NCBI RefSeq assembly: GCF_900142065.1
Contig: NZ_FSRJ01000002.1
Coordinates: 62,001 to 126,000, forward strand
Direction of reading: 5' to 3'
DNA from: Agromyces cerinus subsp. cerinus
GTDB taxonomy: Bacteria; Actinomycetota; Actinomycetes; Actinomycetales; Microbacteriaceae
Length of the DNA stretch: 64,000 nucleotides
Below are positions 61,054 to 64,000 of the stretch, one piece after another. The position numbers and the translations under genes were made by a program. A model generated the notes under the pieces. The model had not been told where the DNA came from, made no database searches, and saw only the letters and a program-made list of their open reading frames with translations. How positions within the stretch are numbered: position 1 is the stretch's first letter; every line of letters begins with the position of its first letter.

Positions 61054-63891
61054 TCAGACCTCTTCGGCGAGGCGTCGGGCCTCGGCCGACTCGGCGAGAC
61101 GACCGAGCGCCTCGAGCGAGTCGGCGAGGGCGATCCGGCCGAGCGCGACGGCGTCGGCCTGCCCGTCGAACCGCTCGATCGCCTGGCTGATGAGCACGAG
61201 TGCCTCGTCGTGACGACCCTCCGACTGCAGCACCCGTCCGGCGAACAGCATCGATCCGCCGGCCGGACGGGTCGCGCCCACCGCTTCGAACAGCTCGGCC
61301 GCGGTCAGCGCGGTCGCGACGGCCTCCTCGGGGCGCGAGAGCGCGGCGAGGCCGCGTGCCCGCGAGTCGACGACGTCGGCCAGCAACCAGTCGGCGCCGT
61401 GCTCGCGGGCGAGCGCCGCGACCTCGTCGAGCCGGTCGAGACCGTTCGGTTCGCCGTGCTCGAGGCTGACCTGGCCGAGCAGGTGCAGCGCATCGGCGAG
61501 CGAGGCGACCGTGTCGGGGTCGCGGCGAGCATCGGCGACGGCGCGCTCGAGCACCTCGATCGCCTCCTCGGCGTACCCGAGTCCGGCGAAGAGTCGGCCG
61601 AGGTCGGCCAGCACGGCGACCGCGCCCGGCCACGCCTCGGCCTCCTCGAACAGCTCTGCGGCGGTGTGCCAGGCGCCGGATGCCGCAGCGAACTCCTCCT
61701 CGCCGCGAAGCGCGGTGCCGAGCAGGTGCAGGGTCTCGGCGCGTGCGGCCGGCGGTGCGCCCGCGGCAACCTCGGCCTCGAAGACGTCCTGCAGCAGCTC
61801 GACGGCCTCGCCGGTGCGCCCGGCGCGCAGGAGCTGCCGGCCGAGGCCGTAGCGCACGCCGACGAGCCCTGGCGACTCCGCCAGCTTGGCGTGCTGCACC
61901 GCGAGGCGGAGCCTCGCGACGGCATCGTCGGGCCGCGCGAGGTCGTCGAGGATCGCGGCGGAGAGCTGGCAGTCCTCGACGACGCGCATCCGCGCGTCGA
62001 TCGCGAGGTCGTGTTCGAGTGCCGCCTCCGATGCCGCCAGCGCGGCCTCGAGGTCGCCGCTGCCGGCGAGCAGTCGCGCGCGGAGCCGGTGCGACTCGGC
62101 GCGGCGGACCCGCGTCGGTTCGGCGGCGATCGCACGGTCGAGGAGGGGGAGGGCGGTCGCGGGCTCCTCGCCCTGGGCCGCGAGGTAGGCCGCGAGCTGG
62201 AATGCCGCGCCGACGAGCATCGGTTCGGGCTCCGGCGCCCGGTCGAGCACGGCGATCGCGGTGTCGGCCGCGGTGCCCGCGCCCTCGAGGTCGCCCGCCT
62301 CGGCGCGCACCGCGGTGATCCGCAGGGCGACCCGGGCCGAGAGGTCGTCGGCGCCCGACTGCAGCGCGACGCCGAGCTCCTGTTCGAGCACCGGCAGGTC
62401 GGACGCCGTGGCCGAGCCGGCGAGCAGGAGGCCGTGGCGTGCGAGCGCATCGGCGACTGCCTCGTCGCCCGCGGCGCGCAACGCGGCGATGCGGGCGGGC
62501 AGCTCCTGCTCGGCATCCTCGAGCCGTGACGCTGCGACGAGCACCGCGAGGCGGATGCCGATGAGTTCGGCCCGGCGGTCGTCGGTGACGGATGCCGCGG
62601 CATCCGACTCGAGCGCGGTGAGCCCGTGCTCGGCTGCGGCCAGTGCCCGGTCGATCTCGCCGAGTGCGGCGAGCTCACGGGCGCGGTCGACCCAGCCGCC
62701 GGCATCGACGGGTTCGGCGGCGGCGGCGGGCACGGGAGCCGCGAACGCCTCGCCGGTGATCGCCACGTCGTAGCGCTCGGTGCGGAGCGCGCGCGTGGCC
62801 TGCAGCCGGTCGGCGAGGTGGCGGTTGCCGTTGCGGCGGTCGAACCCGTCGCCGATGGCGGCGGCCGCGGCCCACGCGGCAGGGCTGAGCTCGGCGGCGG
62901 TCCAGGGGCCCGTGTGCGAGCCGAAGAACGGCTCGAGCTCAGCGGAGTCGGCGCCGCGCACGACGGTGTCGCCGTGGCCGGCATCGACGATGGTGTCGAG
63001 CAGCAGTCCGGTCGCGGCGAGTGCGCTGAACTGCGCGCGCTGGTTGAGCCGGTCGTGCGCGATCCAGGCGATGTGGCGTTCGAGCATGGCGAGGCCGCGC
63101 GCCTCGTTGCCGGTGATCGCACAGAACACCAGGTGGTTCGCGATGATGCCGATGTTGTCGGCGTTGCCGCGGGCGTCGCGGTAGCTGCGCAGGTGGAAGG
63201 ACTTCGCACGGTCGAGACGGCCGGCGCGGAGGTACGGCAGCAACGCGTCGGAGAGGGCGTGCTCCGGCTCCTCGCCGCAGCTGAACCCGCCCTCGACGAT
63301 CTCCTCGTAGAGGGAGATGGCCTCGTCATCGCGTCCGGTCGCAGCGAGGTAGGCCGCGCTCTCGCTGCGCACGCAGGCGTCGCAGTGGCTGTAGTCGTCG
63401 CGCTCGGTGGTGGTCAGCACGCGGTAGGCCTCGGCGGCCTCGTCGAGCCATCCGTTGGCGAACGCCGCACCGAAGCGCGCCATCGCGACCCCGCTCTGGC
63501 CGACGCCGGCGCGTTCGTACCGCGACTGCATGTCGTCGAGCACGCCGCGGATGTCGGCGGCGGGGAATGCGGGGCTCGCCGACAGCGTGCCCGCCATCCA
63601 CTTGTACTGCCAGAGCAGGTCGCCGGCGCTGTCGTCGGGCTTCGCCGGGAAGCGGGCCGCGTCGGCGTCGTGCTTGCCGAGGCACCAGGCGAAGGAGCTG
63701 AGCAGTGTGTCGGTGTCGCCGGTCATGTTGGCCGACGATGCGAGACGCATGCGCGCGCGGTACTCGGAGAACTCGTCGCCCGACTCGACTGCGATCGCGA
63801 TCGCCTGGTCGATCAGCGCACGCTCCTCGGGTCCGAACGGCGTCTGGTCGACCTGCTCGAGCAGTTCGTCGATGCGGATGGATTCGGACAC
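61054..63891 (-). CDS. Large TPR-like helical repeat protein
   Basis: 945 residues, almost entirely helical. From about residue 400 onward there are repeated units of roughly 36-40 residues with the TPR pattern ('ALAASEAALEHDLAIDARMR', 'YAEEAIEVLERAVADARRDP', 'DEALVLISQAIERFDGQADA'). The N-terminal half is less regular. It has no membrane segment or DNA-binding motif and probably acts as a scaffold or sensor. The start is GTG with GGGAG upstream. Family members are common beside carboxylesterases and regulators in actinobacteria; role unknown. Confidence 0.75.
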   Translation of the reverse strand: MSESIRIDELLEQVDQTPFGPEERALIDQAIAIAVESGDEFSEYRARMRLASSANMTGDTDTLLSSFAWCLGKHDADAARFPAKPDDSAGDLLWQYKWMAGTLSASPAFPAADIRGVLDDMQSRYERAGVGQSGVAMARFGAAFANGWLDEAAEAYRVLTTTERDDYSHCDACVRSESAAYLAATGRDDEAISLYEEIVEGGFSCGEEPEHALSDALLPYLRAGRLDRAKSFHLRSYRDARGNADNIGIIANHLVFCAITGNEARGLAMLERHIAWIAHDRLNQRAQFSALAATGLLLDTIVDAGHGDTVVRGADSAELEPFFGSHTGPWTAAELSPAAWAAAAAIGDGFDRRNGNRHLADRLQATRALRTERYDVAITGEAFAAPVPAAAAEPVDAGGWVDRARELAALGEIDRALAAAEHGLTALESDAAASVTDDRRAELIGIRLAVLVAASRLEDAEQELPARIAALRAAGDEAVADALARHGLLLAGSATASDLPVLEQELGVALQSGADDLSARVALRITAVRAEAGDLEGAGTAADTAIAVLDRAPEPEPMLVGAAFQLAAYLAAQGEEPATALPLLDRAIAAEPTRVRRAESHRLRARLLAGSGDLEAALAASEAALEHDLAIDARMRVVEDCQLSAAILDDLARPDDAVARLRLAVQHAKLAESPGLVGVRYGLGRQLLRAGRTGEAVELLQDVFEAEVAAGAPPAARAETLHLLGTALRGEEEFAAASGAWHTAAELFEEAEAWPGAVAVLADLGRLFAGLGYAEEAIEVLERAVADARRDPDTVASLADALHLLGQVSLEHGEPNGLDRLDEVAALAREHGADWLLADVVDSRARGLAALSRPEEAVATALTAAELFEAVGATRPAGGSMLFAGRVLQSEGRHDEALVLISQAIERFDGQADAVALGRIALADSLEALGRLAESAEARRLAEEV

Positions 63892-63915
63892 GGTTCTCCC
63901 TTGGCGGTCGATGAT

Positions 63916-63941
63916 CGGAGGTCTGGGTCGGAGGTCTGGGT
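63916..63941. repeat. 13-bp tandem duplication upstream of the TPR gene
   Basis: CGGAGGTCTGGGT occurs twice head to tail in the short gap upstream of the TPR gene start, between it and the next gene. Confidence 0.7.
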
Positions 63942-63962
63942 CGAAGGCAGGGCGGGCCGGGG

Positions 63963-64000
63963 TCAGCGGGCGAGGCTCAGCGCGACGAGGTCGGTGAGCG
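63963..64000 (-). CDS. C-terminal end of an unknown gene (partial)
   Basis: The last 11 codons and stop of a minus-strand frame, reading ...LTDLVALSLAR, are visible at the window edge. It would be upstream of the TPR gene on the same strand. Too short to identify. Confidence 0.35.
   Translation of the reverse strand, partial: LTDLVALSLAR

Overview
The window is about 64 kb of very GC-rich DNA with densely packed genes on both strands. Many genes overlap by ATGA, GTGA or TGATG, and several lack a Shine-Dalgarno sequence in a way that suggests leaderless mRNAs. The protein families (DUF6421, DUF6328, DUF4190, GlpR/DeoR, MocR, an EF-G2-like factor, CofC/CofD/CofE, F420-dependent glucose-6-phosphate dehydrogenase, septum-formation-domain protein) point to a high-GC actinomycete, most likely a member of the Microbacteriaceae. 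I saw no rRNA, tRNA, CRISPR array, transposase or phage gene, so this looks like ordinary chromosome.

Layout. 1-14.9 kb is a mixed housekeeping and stress region: the end of an MFS transporter, an SDR enzyme, a DUF6421 protein, small membrane and lipoproteins, a divergent TetR/MFS efflux pair around a palindromic operator, two divergent GNAT paralogues, an SDR/hydrolase pair, a Ser/Thr kinase overlapping a lipoprotein gene, a membrane protein/ECF sigma pair, an ArsR-CDF metal efflux operon with a visible operator, and xthA. 15-29.3 kb is a coenzyme F420 region: cofE, an LLM oxidoreductase, cofC and fgd on the plus strand; gamma-glutamyltransferase; a LolA-like protein with an ABC exporter; then on the minus strand cofD followed by a three-gene binding-protein-dependent ABC importer of the type proposed to carry F420-0. 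29.3-32.8 kb holds DUF4406, a DeoR regulator and an EF-G2-like GTPase. 32.8-44.8 kb is a reductive pyrimidine (or cyclic-ureide) catabolic locus: a divergent MocR regulator, beta-ureidopropionase-like nitrilase, dihydropyrimidinase, an LLM flavin/F420 enzyme, a four-gene ABC importer (two permeases, ATPase, binding lipoprotein), a class III aminotransferase and methylmalonate/malonate-semialdehyde dehydrogenase. 44.8-48.5 kb has two paralogous lipoproteins around an enoyl-CoA hydratase, and a LysR regulator. 48.8-58.3 kb contains peptidase E, a Dcu-type C4-dicarboxylate transporter, ThrE, pyrE, a giant Pro/Ala-rich septum-formation-domain protein, ribokinase and a nucleoside hydrolase. 58.3-64 kb has an EamA exporter, a PNPOx-like protein, a HAD phosphatase and a 945-residue TPR-like protein.

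How the genes fit together. FGD would reduce F420 with glucose-6-phosphate, and CofC/CofD/CofE are the late F420 biosynthesis steps; no Fo synthase (fbiC, cofG/cofH) is present here, while a candidate F420-0/Fo importer is. At least three LLM-fold enzymes could use the cofactor. One lies inside the pyrimidine locus, which has every degradation step after ring reduction but no canonical PreA/PreT-type dihydropyrimidine dehydrogenase. The nucleoside hydrolase and ribokinase could supply free bases and recover the ribose.

Two features that gene calls do not explain recur across the window. One is a family of dispersed palindromic repeats built on GGTTTCGAGACG...CTCCTCGACCCGCAG and GGTTTCGACAGGCTCAACCC, one copy of which is read through in frame as the N-terminus of a permease. 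The other is a strongly over-used heptamer, GGATGCC/GGCATCC, which places otherwise rare codons in many genes.
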